From an uncultured Clostridia bacterium (GTDB lineage: Bacteria; Bacillota; Clostridia; TANB77; CAG-508): 53,408 nucleotides of DNA. The stretch covers positions 1-53,408 of the forward strand of contig CALXJX010000006.1 in assembly GCA_944388735.1 (NCBI GenBank), in the 5' to 3' direction. Of this stretch, positions 8,193-18,202 are shown piece after piece (position 1 is the first letter of the stretch; each line of letters opens with the position of its first letter). Below the pieces are notes generated by a model that made no database searches, was not told the origin of the DNA, and was given only the letters and a program-made list of their open reading frames with translations. The position numbers were made by a program, and so were the translations under genes.

Positions 8193-8933
8193 TTACATTA
8201 CCATTCCACCATCAATATTAATAACTTGACCTGTAATGTATGAACTTGCATCCGAACCTAAGAAATAAATTAACTCTGCAACTTCTTTTGCTGTTCCCAT
8301 TCTTTTTAATGGTATTTGATTATGTATGTTTTCTTTTACTGCATCTGGTAAAACTTGCGTCATATCTGTTGCAATAAATCCAGGTGCTACTGCATTTGCT
8401 CTGATATTTCTTGATGCTAATTCTTTTGCTACACTTTTTGTAAATCCAATTATTCCGGCTTTTGATGCAGAATAGTTACATTGTCCAGCATTTCCTGCAA
8501 CTCCTACTACTGATGATAAGTTAATAATTGCTCCTTGCCTTTTTTTCATCATATATTTTGTAACTGCTTTTGTTACTATAAATGTTCCTTTTAAATTGAT
8601 TTCTAAAACTTTATCAAATTCTTCTTCACTCATTCTCATTAATAAATTGTCTTTTGTAATTCCTGCATTATTTACTAGTACGTCTATCTTTCCAAACTTT
8701 TCAATAGCTTGTTTTACAACATTTTCTACTTCTTCTGCATTTGATACATCTGCTTTTAATATTAAGCTTTCTGCCCCTTTATCTTTTAGTTCCTTTGTTA
8801 ATCCGTCTACATCTGTTTTATCTGATACGTAATTTAATATGACATCATAACCATCTTCTGCAAATTTAAGTGCTACTTCTTTTCCTATTCCTCTTGAACC
8901 ACCTGTTACAAACACTGTTTTCTTTTCTTCCAT
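8193..8933 (-). CDS. fabG: 3-oxoacyl-[acyl-carrier-protein] reductase
   Basis: A 246-residue classical short-chain dehydrogenase that uses NADPH to reduce 3-oxoacyl-ACP. The coenzyme loop is TGGSRGIG (10-17), followed by NNAG (88-91). The catalytic Ser140 or Ser141, Tyr154 and Lys158 (NYSASKAG) are present, with the C-terminal GQVINIDGGMVM. AAGGAGG lies before the ATG. It lies between fabD and fabF, as in most clostridial fab operons. Confidence 0.96.
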   Translation of the reverse strand: MEEKKTVFVTGGSRGIGKEVALKFAEDGYDVILNYVSDKTDVDGLTKELKDKGAESLILKADVSNAEEVENVVKQAIEKFGKIDVLVNNAGITKDNLLMRMSEEEFDKVLEINLKGTFIVTKAVTKYMMKKRQGAIINLSSVVGVAGNAGQCNYSASKAGIIGFTKSVAKELASRNIRANAVAPGFIATDMTQVLPDAVKENIHNQIPLKRMGTAKEVAELIYFLGSDASSYITGQVINIDGGMVM

Positions 8934-8978
8934 TATCTTTCTTCCTCCTTCTTTTTATTTTGTTTAAAGTTATATAAA

Positions 8979-9923
8979 TTATATATAAGAAACTTCTATA
9001 TTACAAAAGTTTTCCAATGATTCCATATCATTGATGTTATATGTCTTGCTTTCTCTATTTTCTTTTTTTATAAAACCTGTTAAAACTTTTCCTGGTCCTA
9101 TTTCTATATATTCATCAACTTTTTCTTCTTGCATTAATTGAATTGCTTTATCAAATCTAACTGGGCTAACAATATGATTAGCTAAAATTTCTACCATATT
9201 GTCAGTTGAATTATAATAGTTTCCGTCTATATTTTTTATAACCTTTACTTGTGTATTGAAATTAAATTTTACTTTTTCTAACTCTTTTTTATATGCCTGC
9301 TTTGCTTGTTCTAATTTAATTGTATGAAATGGTCCGCCAGTTTTTAGTTTTACAACTTTCTTAGCTCCTGCTTCTTTTAACTTTTCTATTGCTTCATCAA
9401 TCGCTTCTGCTTCTCCTGATATAGCTGTTTGAACTTGGCAATTATAATTTGCCGGAACTACGAATTTTCCTTCTTTTGATATTTCCTCACATATTTTTTC
9501 TATAATTTTACTGTCTAAACCGATTACTGCCGCCATTGCATATTCCTCTTTTGGAATCATATTTCCCATATAATATCCTCTTTTTTGAACAAGTCTAATT
9601 CCGTCTTCAAGACTAATTATTCCAGCATATATTAATGCTCCATATTCTCCCAAGCTCAATCCAGTAGTAATGTCTGCATGAATCCCTTTTGATTTTAGTA
9701 CTTCTAAAATTGCTAGACTTGTTGTTAACATTGCAATTTGAGTGTTTTCTGTTTTATTTAATTCTTCTTCTGGTCCTTCAAAACATAACTTAGTAATATC
9801 TTTTCCTGTTATTTCGGATGCTTTTTCATAAATCTTTTTTGCTTCTTCATACTTTTCATAGATATCTTTTCCCATTCCTACACACTGTGCTCCCTGTCCA
9901 GGGAATAAAAATGCTCTTTTCAT
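8979..9923 (-). CDS. fabD: malonyl-CoA:ACP transacylase
   Basis: A 314-residue acyltransferase that loads malonyl groups onto acyl carrier protein. It opens with AFLFPGQGAQ. The nucleophile is Ser90 in GLSLGEY, where many homologues have GHSLGE; the His to Leu change is common in this group and is not a loss of function. The catalytic His lies in GGPFHTIKL (about 200). GAGAGGAATG lies before the ATG. The gap to fabH (203 bp) has no reading frame for an acyl carrier protein. Confidence 0.95.
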   Translation of the reverse strand: MKRAFLFPGQGAQCVGMGKDIYEKYEEAKKIYEKASEITGKDITKLCFEGPEEELNKTENTQIAMLTTSLAILEVLKSKGIHADITTGLSLGEYGALIYAGIISLEDGIRLVQKRGYYMGNMIPKEEYAMAAVIGLDSKIIEKICEEISKEGKFVVPANYNCQVQTAISGEAEAIDEAIEKLKEAGAKKVVKLKTGGPFHTIKLEQAKQAYKKELEKVKFNFNTQVKVIKNIDGNYYNSTDNMVEILANHIVSPVRFDKAIQLMQEEKVDEYIEIGPGKVLTGFIKKENRESKTYNINDMESLENFCNIEVSYI

Positions 9924-10126
9924 ATTAAATTCATTCCTCTCTTTGTTCTAAAGGTATATATAGCAATGAAATTAGATTTTTTTCAAGCTATCTTCCTCTC
10001 TTTTATATTTTTATAAAAATAATGACATTATTTTTCGTGATATAAAAATATCAATCTACTCACGATATATATATTAAGCTTTAACTTTTTTAATTGCACT
10101 ATTAAGCAATGAAAAAGCTTTCATTG

Positions 10127-11065
10127 TTATATTTCCAATAAAATACTCCCTGTATTTAATCCTCCACCATAACCTAACAAAATAATTTTGTCTCCACGTT
10201 TAAGCAGTTTATCTTCATACATTTCTTCTAATGCTATTGGTATTGTTGCACAAAATGTGTTTCCAACTCTTTCAATATCCATATACATTTTTCCCTCTGG
10301 TAGGCCTAATCTTGATGCAATTGATTTCATAATTTTTTTATTTGATTGATGTGGAACAATATATTTTATATTTTCTATATTTTCATTAGATTTTTCTAAT
10401 AGCTCTTTTATATTTTCTACAGTTTTTGTTACTGCGTATTTATATACTTCTTTTCCGTCCATATTTATATATTCATTTGATTTACAAGTTAGTATTTCAT
10501 TGTTGTCTCCATTTGAAACTATGTGTGAACAATATTTTTTTTCTTTTTGGCTTTTTTCTATAAGTGTTGCTCCAGCTCCGTCTGATAGAATAATAGATGT
10601 ATTTATATCTTTTTTCTCTATAAATTTTGATAAAACATCTACTCCTATCACTAAAGCTTTTTCTATTTGAGTATTTATTAAGTACATTCTAGCAATATCA
10701 AATGCATTTATATATCCACTACATCCAGCTAATATGTCTAAGCATATACAATCTTTTATTTGTAATTTTTTTTGTATATAATTTGATATTCCTGGCATTA
10801 GTTGATTTGTGGTAGTTGTTGCTGTTATAATTAATCCTATTTTTTGTTTAATTTCTTCTAACTTGGTATCTTTATTAAAAATGCTTTTTACTGCTTTTAG
10901 TGCCATTTTTTCTATTGTTTCGTCATCTATATAATATCTCTGTTTTATACCTGTTCTTTTTTCTATATACCCTTTTTCTAATTGCAGGATTTCTTCCATT
11001 TGATTACTCGTTACTTTTCTTTTAGGAAGATATTTTCCATTTTCTACAATTTGTATACTTTCCAA
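10127..11065 (-). CDS. fabH: 3-oxoacyl-[acyl-carrier-protein] synthase III
   Basis: A 312-residue initiating condensing enzyme that joins a short acyl-CoA to malonyl-ACP. The triad is Cys115 (LAGCSGY), the His in VPHQSNKKI and the Asn in VGNTFCATIP; the last segment departs slightly from the usual GNTSAAS. The start codon is TTG with AGAGG 6 nt upstream. It is the first gene of the fab operon. Upstream there is an AT-rich stretch and a family A repeat, and I found no FapR or FabT box that I could defend. Confidence 0.93.
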   Translation of the reverse strand: MESIQIVENGKYLPKRKVTSNQMEEILQLEKGYIEKRTGIKQRYYIDDETIEKMALKAVKSIFNKDTKLEEIKQKIGLIITATTTTNQLMPGISNYIQKKLQIKDCICLDILAGCSGYINAFDIARMYLINTQIEKALVIGVDVLSKFIEKKDINTSIILSDGAGATLIEKSQKEKKYCSHIVSNGDNNEILTCKSNEYINMDGKEVYKYAVTKTVENIKELLEKSNENIENIKYIVPHQSNKKIMKSIASRLGLPEGKMYMDIERVGNTFCATIPIALEEMYEDKLLKRGDKIILLGYGGGLNTGSILLEI

Positions 11066-11165
11066 TTTTTTCCTCTTTCTTATTTTTTGATATATGTATT
11101 TTACATTATTTTTTCATTTTTTTCTATTGGAACAGGTGGTCGAATTTTTTAAATTTTTTTCGATA

Positions 11166-11303
11166 TAACTGTTCAGAAGATAATTGAGGAAGTATGATTT
11201 CTCGAGCAAGCTTCGATTATGCCACGGTAGTCTATGAAGCAAGCCGAGAAGATTGCAAGATAAATCATACTTCTCCAATTGACCTTTGAACTTATATGAT
11301 ACA
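11166..11303. repeat. family A palindrome, copy 4 (degenerate)
   Basis: The left arm runs CTGTTCAGAAGATAATTG then AAGTATGATTT; the right arm runs AAATCATACTT then CAATTGACCTTTGAAC. The interior keeps GCTTCGATTATGCCACGG and CAAGCCGAGAAGATTGC, matching the other copies. It lies between the fabH promoter region and the WG-repeat gene. Confidence 0.7.
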
Positions 11304-11304
11304 A

Positions 11305-11340
11305 TAAAAACCCTCTTTGAATAAAGAAGGTTTTATTTTT
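11305..11340 (-). terminator. terminator of the WG-repeat gene
   Basis: On the minus strand, AAAACCTTCTTT-ATTC-AAAGAGGGTTTTT forms a stem of about 11 bp ending in a T-run. It lies 24 bp after the stop. Confidence 0.75.
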
Positions 11341-11363
11341 AAAACTCATAATTAAATTTTGTA

Positions 11364-12818
11364 CTATTCTGCATTATTTTGAGTTGTATTTCCTGTTGTA
11401 TTAGTAGATGATGTATTTGATGTTATATTAGATGTTGTGTTTGATGATGTATTAGTTGATGTTGTATTGCTTGAAGCTGCTTCATTAGTGTTTCTAACTC
11501 CAATTCTATCAAGATATTCTTCAACATCATAAGTTTTATCATTAGCTCTCATATAATAATGTTCTTGATTTGAGCTAATAACTAAATAAATATCATCTAC
11601 AAAAGCTGAAAATGGTTGTTGTCCTGAAGAATTAATTAATGTATATTTTCCGTCTTTACATGCTACCATTACATTATATCCTGGGATAACTAGCAAGTTT
11701 AATGCATCCTTATTTGTTGAAGCTATATATCCAAAACTATCATAAGTAAAGTCTACTAATTGGTTTCCATTTTTGTCAAATAGTCCCCATTTTCCGTCTT
11801 TTTCAATAGGTATTAAATTGTCAACTAATATATATTTATTCTTTATATTATTTTTTTCAAATTTTGAAATATCTATTCCTATTGCATCATATTCCGCATA
11901 AATTTTTGTATTTCCTTTTGTATCTATTACACCATATTTTCCGTCTCTTTTAACCAAGTAAAGACCTGCATCAATATCCATAAGTTCTATACTATCATAT
12001 AATAAGTCAATTTTAGTCTCTTTATTTCTTGATATAACACCTGTTTTTCTATTGCTTACTACTAAAAAGTCTTCTGTATAAGGTAAATATGTAATACTAC
12101 TATATTTAGGCTCTAAAATTTCTTTTCCTGTGTTTGTTTCTATAACACCATAATAATTACCTTTTCTTACAATAAGCATACTTCCGCTACTTGCAAGTAT
12201 TGCTTTTTGATTGACAAAAGTTTTGCTTATTTCATTATACCCATAATTTAAAACTTGTTTTTCCCAAGAACTAATTAAATATGGCATTGTATAAATTTGT
12301 ACTCTATTGGTATCTCTATTGTATGAGAAAGATATGTTAAAAGCTTCTTGTAGTCCTTCTGTCGTAATACATAGTTCTCCATTTATTGCTTTAACCGGTT
12401 TAGTTGTATAAAAATATTCATAATTATCTGATGAACTACTAATATCTAATTTATATATTTTATTACTGTTTAATTCAAAATTTGCTATTTCTTTTTCACC
12501 TTGGACATAACATTTGCTAGCATCTTCTGATCTATTACTATATTCACCATTATAACTTTGATATCCAAAATAAGATGCTATTCTTTTAATAGGAACATAT
12601 ATTGTTCCGTCATCCTCAAAATGAAGCAATTGTACTATATTTTGATTTGCCTTGCCATTTAATGATACTTTCAAAGCAGTACTATCTAAATATGCAATAT
12701 ATGCCACTATTCCTATAATTGCAAATATTAGGATAATAATTATTACTAACACAATTCTTGCAATTTTTTTATTCTTGTCTACCTTTTTAGTTTTAAAACT
12801 TTCTTCTACTAAATTCAT
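11364..12818 (-). CDS. membrane-anchored WG-repeat protein
   Basis: A 484-residue predicted surface protein. Residues about 20-45 form one hydrophobic helix after a Lys-rich N-terminus, so the rest is probably outside the cell. Residues about 50-180 resemble a copper-amine-oxidase N-terminal type (stalk) domain (TIYVPIKRIASYFGY). Residues about 200-420 carry WG-type repeats: GNYYGVIETNTGKEILEPKY, GKYGVIDTKGN, GKWGLFDKNGN. The last 45 residues are almost only Ser, Thr and Asn. GGAGG lies before the ATG. It lies 15 bp after tgt on the same strand. Its function is unknown; WG repeats are thought to mediate binding. Confidence 0.75.
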   Translation of the reverse strand: MNLVEESFKTKKVDKNKKIARIVLVIIIILIFAIIGIVAYIAYLDSTALKVSLNGKANQNIVQLLHFEDDGTIYVPIKRIASYFGYQSYNGEYSNRSEDASKCYVQGEKEIANFELNSNKIYKLDISSSSDNYEYFYTTKPVKAINGELCITTEGLQEAFNISFSYNRDTNRVQIYTMPYLISSWEKQVLNYGYNEISKTFVNQKAILASSGSMLIVRKGNYYGVIETNTGKEILEPKYSSITYLPYTEDFLVVSNRKTGVISRNKETKIDLLYDSIELMDIDAGLYLVKRDGKYGVIDTKGNTKIYAEYDAIGIDISKFEKNNIKNKYILVDNLIPIEKDGKWGLFDKNGNQLVDFTYDSFGYIASTNKDALNLLVIPGYNVMVACKDGKYTLINSSGQQPFSAFVDDIYLVISSNQEHYYMRANDKTYDVEEYLDRIGVRNTNEAASSNTTSTNTSSNTTSNITSNTSSTNTTGNTTQNNAE

Positions 12819-12833
12819 TTGTTTTCCTCCCCA

Positions 12834-13979
<1,146 letters not shown>

Positions 13980-13984
13980 TCAAA

Positions 13985-15007
13985 TTATTGTATAAACATA
14001 GCATCTCCAAAACTAAAAAACCTATATTTTTCTTTTACTGCTTCATTATACGCTTTCATTATATAATCTTTTCCTGCTAATGCTGAAACTAGCATTAATA
14101 AAGTTGATTCTGGTAAATGAAAATTTGTAATTAATCCATCCAAACATTTAAATTTGTAACCAGGATATATAAATATCTGTGTATCTCCTTCTGTTTCACT
14201 TACTTTACCACTCTCATCTGCAATAGTTTCTAAAACTCTACAAGATGTCGTTCCTACTGCAATAACTCTTTTTCCATTTTCCTTAGCATTATTTATTTTC
14301 TCTACATCCTCCTTTTTGATATAAAAATGTTCTGAATGCATTTGATGTGCTTCAACTGTTTCTTCTTTTACTGGCCTAAAAGTTCCAATTCCAACATGTA
14401 ATGTGACATTAGCTATTATAACACCTTTCTCTTCTATTTTCTTTAATAGTTCTGGTGTAAAATGTAATCCTGCTGTTGGTGCTGCTGCTGAACCATTATA
14501 TTTTGCATATACTGTTTGATATCTATCCTTTTCTTTTAATTGTTCATGAATATATGGTGGTAAAGGCATAAGTCCAATTTTGTCTAATATCTCATTGAAT
14601 ATTCCTTTGTATTCAAATTTCACCTTTCTTGTTCCGCCAGGCATGGTTTCTAATATTTCTGCCTTTAATATTCCATCTCCAAAAATCACTTTTACACCTA
14701 CATGTAATTTATTTCCTGGTCTAACAATACATTCCCAGATGTCTCCTTCTATATTATTTAACAATAAAAATTCAACATTCGCCCCTGTTTCTTTTTTTCC
14801 ATATAGCCTAGCTGGTATTACTTTTGTATTATTTCTAACTAGCACATCTCCCGGTTCTAAATAATTGATTATATCTTTAAATTTTTTATGTTCTATTGTC
14901 TGTTTTTGCCTATCTAATACCATTAATCGAGATTCATCCCTCTTTTCAATTGGTGTTTGTGCTATTAGTTCTTCTGGTAATTCATAATTAAAATCTGATA
15001 CTTTCAC
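13985..15007 (-). CDS. queA: S-adenosylmethionine:tRNA ribosyltransferase-isomerase
   Basis: A 340-residue enzyme that transfers the ribosyl part of SAM to preQ1-modified tRNA, forming epoxyqueuosine. Family segments include [14 protein letters not shown] at the start, [43 protein letters not shown]-like [15 protein letters not shown] and [16 protein letters not shown]. The start codon is GTG with AGAGGA upstream. It lies upstream of tgt in a probable two-gene unit. Confidence 0.96.
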   Translation of the reverse strand: MKVSDFNYELPEELIAQTPIEKRDESRLMVLDRQKQTIEHKKFKDIINYLEPGDVLVRNNTKVIPARLYGKKETGANVEFLLLNNIEGDIWECIVRPGNKLHVGVKVIFGDGILKAEILETMPGGTRKVKFEYKGIFNEILDKIGLMPLPPYIHEQLKEKDRYQTVYAKYNGSAAAPTAGLHFTPELLKKIEEKGVIIANVTLHVGIGTFRPVKEETVEAHQMHSEHFYIKKEDVEKINNAKENGKRVIAVGTTSCRVLETIADESGKVSETEGDTQIFIYPGYKFKCLDGLITNFHLPESTLLMLVSALAGKDYIMKAYNEAVKEKYRFFSFGDAMFIQ

Positions 15008-15059
15008 TTTTATTCCTCTTTCTTTTTGATATTTTACTATATTAATCTTTATTTATCAT

Positions 15060-16430
15060 TTACATATCTGTTACGTTTTCTTGTTTTAGAATTGTTTGCA
15101 TGTTTCTAGTAAAGTTTTTCCATATACCTTGAATTTCTTCAAGTAAATTTTGTGGTTCTTTAAAAAATTCTTCTATTTTGTATGAATACTCAAAATTGCT
15201 TTCTTTAGCAGGTTTTAGCCTATATATTTCGCTTGGTAATCCAATTTTTTCATTTGAGGCTGTATTTATATTTTTATTCATATAATCTGTATACCATTTT
15301 TTCTGTCCAATTAGCCTTTCATTTTTATATCCATATTTTTCATAATCATGTAATTCTGGTCTTTCATATCCATATTCTTTTGCATTTCTTTCAAGCGAAT
15401 GCAGAAACTCATGTAAGAAAACTTCTTCTGGAAATTGATTTATTTTGGCATTATATTTATATATATAGTTCTTTGAATCATTTGGTAATCTTATATTTGA
15501 AAATCCTATACCATAATAATCCATTGATCCTAATCCTATCCAGTCATTTATCTTTATATCATTTTGATATTTTTCACTTCCTAGTTTAACAATTACAAAA
15601 ATATGATCATAACTATTTTGAGCTAATATATCTTTTATTTGATTTTCTACATTTTCCGGTGACACATAATATCCAAATTCATCATCATAAGATAATTCAG
15701 TAATAGGTGTTTCTATTTGATAAATGTCACATTTTGCTGTCATTTTATTTAAAGAAAGCTGTGAACAAGATTTTTCAAATCTTGTTATAGTATTCGAAAT
15801 ATCTGACACTTCATTTTGAGTCACATTTATACTTATTTGATTATTATTAATATTTACATTTGTATTTTGAAATATGAAACATGCAAAATCCCAATTACTA
15901 TTTTCATCCTGTGTTCCTTCTTCTAAAGTGAAATTTGAAAACCAAGCTTCTCCCTTTGCTTCTCCAAGTACACCACCTAGTCTAAATCCTATTTCTACTT
16001 TCTCTCTATTTTTTGAATTAAATAGCATTTCAATTTTCTGCCAGTCTTGTGTTCCTATAATGGTTTTGGACTTTTCTGTGGTATTACTGACTGATATCTG
16101 AGCTCCTACACCTTCTATATTGTCTTTACTTTCTACTTGGTTTGTTTTTACCATACAAGTTACTTTGTATGGTGTATTTTTTTTCACATTAACTTCTTTA
16201 AAAAACATTGCATCATTATATTCATTTGATTGTATTTTATAGCTCCTTGTACTGTCATACTTTATTTCTTCATCTCTTTTAAATTCAGCTGTATTTATCC
16301 TAGATTCACTTTTTATAAAGTCATTAAAATTGTTTAATTGATAAAATTGATATGCTATATATATTAGTCCAAATAAAATTAAAAAAGTAATTATATTTTT
16401 TATAATTATTTTTCCTTTAGTTTTATTCAT
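15060..16430 (-). CDS. membrane-anchored protein with an HEFLH metalloprotease-like motif
   Basis: 456 residues. Residues about 10-30 form one hydrophobic helix, so the rest is probably extracellular. Residues about 65-175 look like a beta-sandwich carbohydrate-binding-type module (KVTCMVKTNQ.., GTQDWQKIEMLF, AWFSNFTLEEG). A motif HEFLHSLERNAKEYGY at about residue 340, followed by ELHDYEKYGY, fits a zinc metalloprotease HExxH with a possible third His ligand. I do not recognise the family. GGAAG lies before the ATG. It lies 52 bp from queA. Confidence 0.55.
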   Translation of the reverse strand: MNKTKGKIIIKNIITFLILFGLIYIAYQFYQLNNFNDFIKSESRINTAEFKRDEEIKYDSTRSYKIQSNEYNDAMFFKEVNVKKNTPYKVTCMVKTNQVESKDNIEGVGAQISVSNTTEKSKTIIGTQDWQKIEMLFNSKNREKVEIGFRLGGVLGEAKGEAWFSNFTLEEGTQDENSNWDFACFIFQNTNVNINNNQISINVTQNEVSDISNTITRFEKSCSQLSLNKMTAKCDIYQIETPITELSYDDEFGYYVSPENVENQIKDILAQNSYDHIFVIVKLGSEKYQNDIKINDWIGLGSMDYYGIGFSNIRLPNDSKNYIYKYNAKINQFPEEVFLHEFLHSLERNAKEYGYERPELHDYEKYGYKNERLIGQKKWYTDYMNKNINTASNEKIGLPSEIYRLKPAKESNFEYSYKIEEFFKEPQNLLEEIQGIWKNFTRNMQTILKQENVTDM

Positions 16431-16530
16431 AATTTTTCTTCCTTTTTACTTTTTAATTACCTCTTTAATTATTATATATTATTTTTTATAATATATCAAT
16501 GTTTCTCGTATTAAGTTATTAAAAATCTGT

Positions 16531-16744
16531 TAACAGTTAAGAGGTCAAAGGAGAGACTATGATTTCTTGAGTAATCTTCTCGGCTTGTTACATAAATTAT
16601 AAATTCTAAGCTTTAAACAACCGAGCCTCTCGTTGCTCACGCTTCCTCAGTTATTTAAAGCTAAGAATTTATACATTTATTTCACGGCACATTCGAAGCT
16701 TACTCAAGAAATCATAGTCTCTCCTTTGACCTCTGAACTGTTAC
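16531..16744. repeat. family A palindrome, copy 1 (full length)
   Basis: A 214 bp element with arms of about 40 bp. The outer sequence is TAACAGTTAAGAGGTCAAAG on the left and the complement of GTAACAGTTCAGAGGTCAAA on the right. Arm interiors match perfectly with each other (GGAGAGACTATGATTTCTTG). The centre has nested hairpins (TCTAAGCTTTAAA.., CCGAGCCTCTCG..). A 9 bp direct repeat, AAAATCTGT, flanks it at 16522-16530 and 16745-16753 and looks like a target-site duplication. Confidence 0.85.
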
Positions 16745-16770
16745 AAAATCTGTAATTCTAGAAAATTACA

Positions 16771-16796
16771 AAAATCCCCAGTTATACTGAGGATTG
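16771..16796 (-). terminator. terminator of the glycosyltransferase gene
   Basis: On the minus strand, AATCCTCAGTATAACTGGGGATT is followed by TTTG. The stem is about 8 bp and lies 15 bp beyond the stop of the upstream gene. Confidence 0.7.
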
Positions 16797-16810
16797 ATTA
16801 TATTTTTATT

Positions 16811-18070
16811 TTATACTTTTTCAACAACTTCTGATTTTTCAGGAACTTCTGTAATCTTTATATCTCTAACATGATTAATTTTCTCCCATGTTGTATTTCT
16901 TTTAAACAAACATTTGAAATTAATTAATAACCAAGATCCCATAAATAATGGATAACATAGCAATCCCTTTAGCATAGGCTTAATTGGCCTTTTATCTAAC
17001 ATCATAACAATTGCTGCCGTTCCTATAGGTAATAAAAATGTAGGTATTAAATATCTTAATATGTTCATAACTAATTCTGTATCTGTCATACCATTTGCTG
17101 CATACATTAGGAAGTTTGTTGCTAGTAATATTAATGTTATAACAAACATTGGTATACTTCCTATAATATATAAAAACCCATCAAAATTCATCATTGTTTT
17201 ATTTTCTTTGGCAGCTTCAGCTAAAGGTTTTGTATATTCTTTTATACATTGAATATGTCCAACAGTCCATCTACTTCTTTGTGACCAACTTTGCTTAAAC
17301 CCTGTTGGTTGTTCATCATATACAATTGCATCTGTTGCCCATCCTAGCTTTTTACCTTTTAGAATTCTTTGTAATGAAAACTCTATATCCTCTGTTAATG
17401 TTACTGTTTTCCATCCATTTTCTTCTTTTATGATATCAAATCTTACCATAAATCCTGTACCATTTAATAATGGCGATAAGCCTAAATTATATCTTGCTAA
17501 ATGATAAAATCTATGCATAGTCCAATAGAATAGTGCATATCCAGCTGTAATCCAGTTGTCTGACGGATTTTTGATATCTCTGTATCCTTGAACAACATCT
17601 TCACCTTGGCATAATTTTTTGTTCATATTTTTTATGAAATTTTTATCTACAATATTATCTGCATCAAAAATACATATAGCATCATATTGTGCATCTTCTT
17701 TTATTTTTTGTTGTAAAAACCAATCTAGTGCATATCCCTTAGTTTTTTTTGTACTATCAAATCTCTCATATACTATTGCACCAGCTTCCCTCGCTACTTT
17801 TGCTGTATTATCTGTACAATTATCTGCTATTACATATATATCATATAAATCTTTATTGTAATTTTGATTTTTTAAACTTTCTATTAGATTAGCTACTACT
17901 GGCTCTTCGTTGTGTGCAGGTATAATTGCCATAAATCTGTGATCTTTTTTTATTTTTAATGGTTTGTCTTTTAATTTTACTAAAGAACATAAACTAACTA
18001 ATATTTGATACAACCAAAATATTGTTATAGTCCATACTAATGCTTCTCTTAGTATATATAAATAATCCAT
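16811..18070 (-). CDS. processive family 2 glycosyltransferase, membrane
   Basis: A 419-residue protein of the polysaccharide synthase type. One N-terminal membrane helix precedes a GT-A domain with AIIPAHNEEPVVANLIESLK, FDADNIVDKNF (DxD-type metal site), GTGFMVRFD, TLTEDIEFSLQ (catalytic Asp) and SQRSRW, the QxxRW acceptor motif of processive enzymes. About three to four hydrophobic helices follow (300-390). It likely makes or extends an extracellular beta-linked polysaccharide; substrate unknown. GAGAGG lies before the ATG. It appears to be a single-gene unit. Confidence 0.82.
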   Translation of the reverse strand: MDYLYILREALVWTITIFWLYQILVSLCSLVKLKDKPLKIKKDHRFMAIIPAHNEEPVVANLIESLKNQNYNKDLYDIYVIADNCTDNTAKVAREAGAIVYERFDSTKKTKGYALDWFLQQKIKEDAQYDAICIFDADNIVDKNFIKNMNKKLCQGEDVVQGYRDIKNPSDNWITAGYALFYWTMHRFYHLARYNLGLSPLLNGTGFMVRFDIIKEENGWKTVTLTEDIEFSLQRILKGKKLGWATDAIVYDEQPTGFKQSWSQRSRWTVGHIQCIKEYTKPLAEAAKENKTMMNFDGFLYIIGSIPMFVITLILLATNFLMYAANGMTDTELVMNILRYLIPTFLLPIGTAAIVMMLDKRPIKPMLKGLLCYPLFMGSWLLINFKCLFKRNTTWEKINHVRDIKITEVPEKSEVVEKV

Positions 18071-18202
18071 TTTTTTACCTCTCTTTTAATAATATTCTTT
18101 TATATATTATTATGATACCTTTTTTATTATACTATTAATGCCAAAATATTGCAATATTTTTTTAAAATTTTTTCTTTCATGAGTTCTAGTCTAGCATCCC
18201 AA

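Noticed and set aside
9924-10126. Missing acyl carrier protein gene
   Set aside because: Read on both strands; no frame with a DSL-type phosphopantetheine site. Short palindromes (AATAATG/CATTATT) are present but no gene.
11066-11165. FapR or FabT operator before fabH
   Set aside because: Only a weak TCGAA/TTCGA symmetry is visible, without the known consensus of either regulator.
15233-15589. 118-codon plus-strand ORF
   Set aside because: Phe/Tyr/His-rich composition typical of the reverse of an AT-rich gene; it lies wholly within the HEFLH gene.
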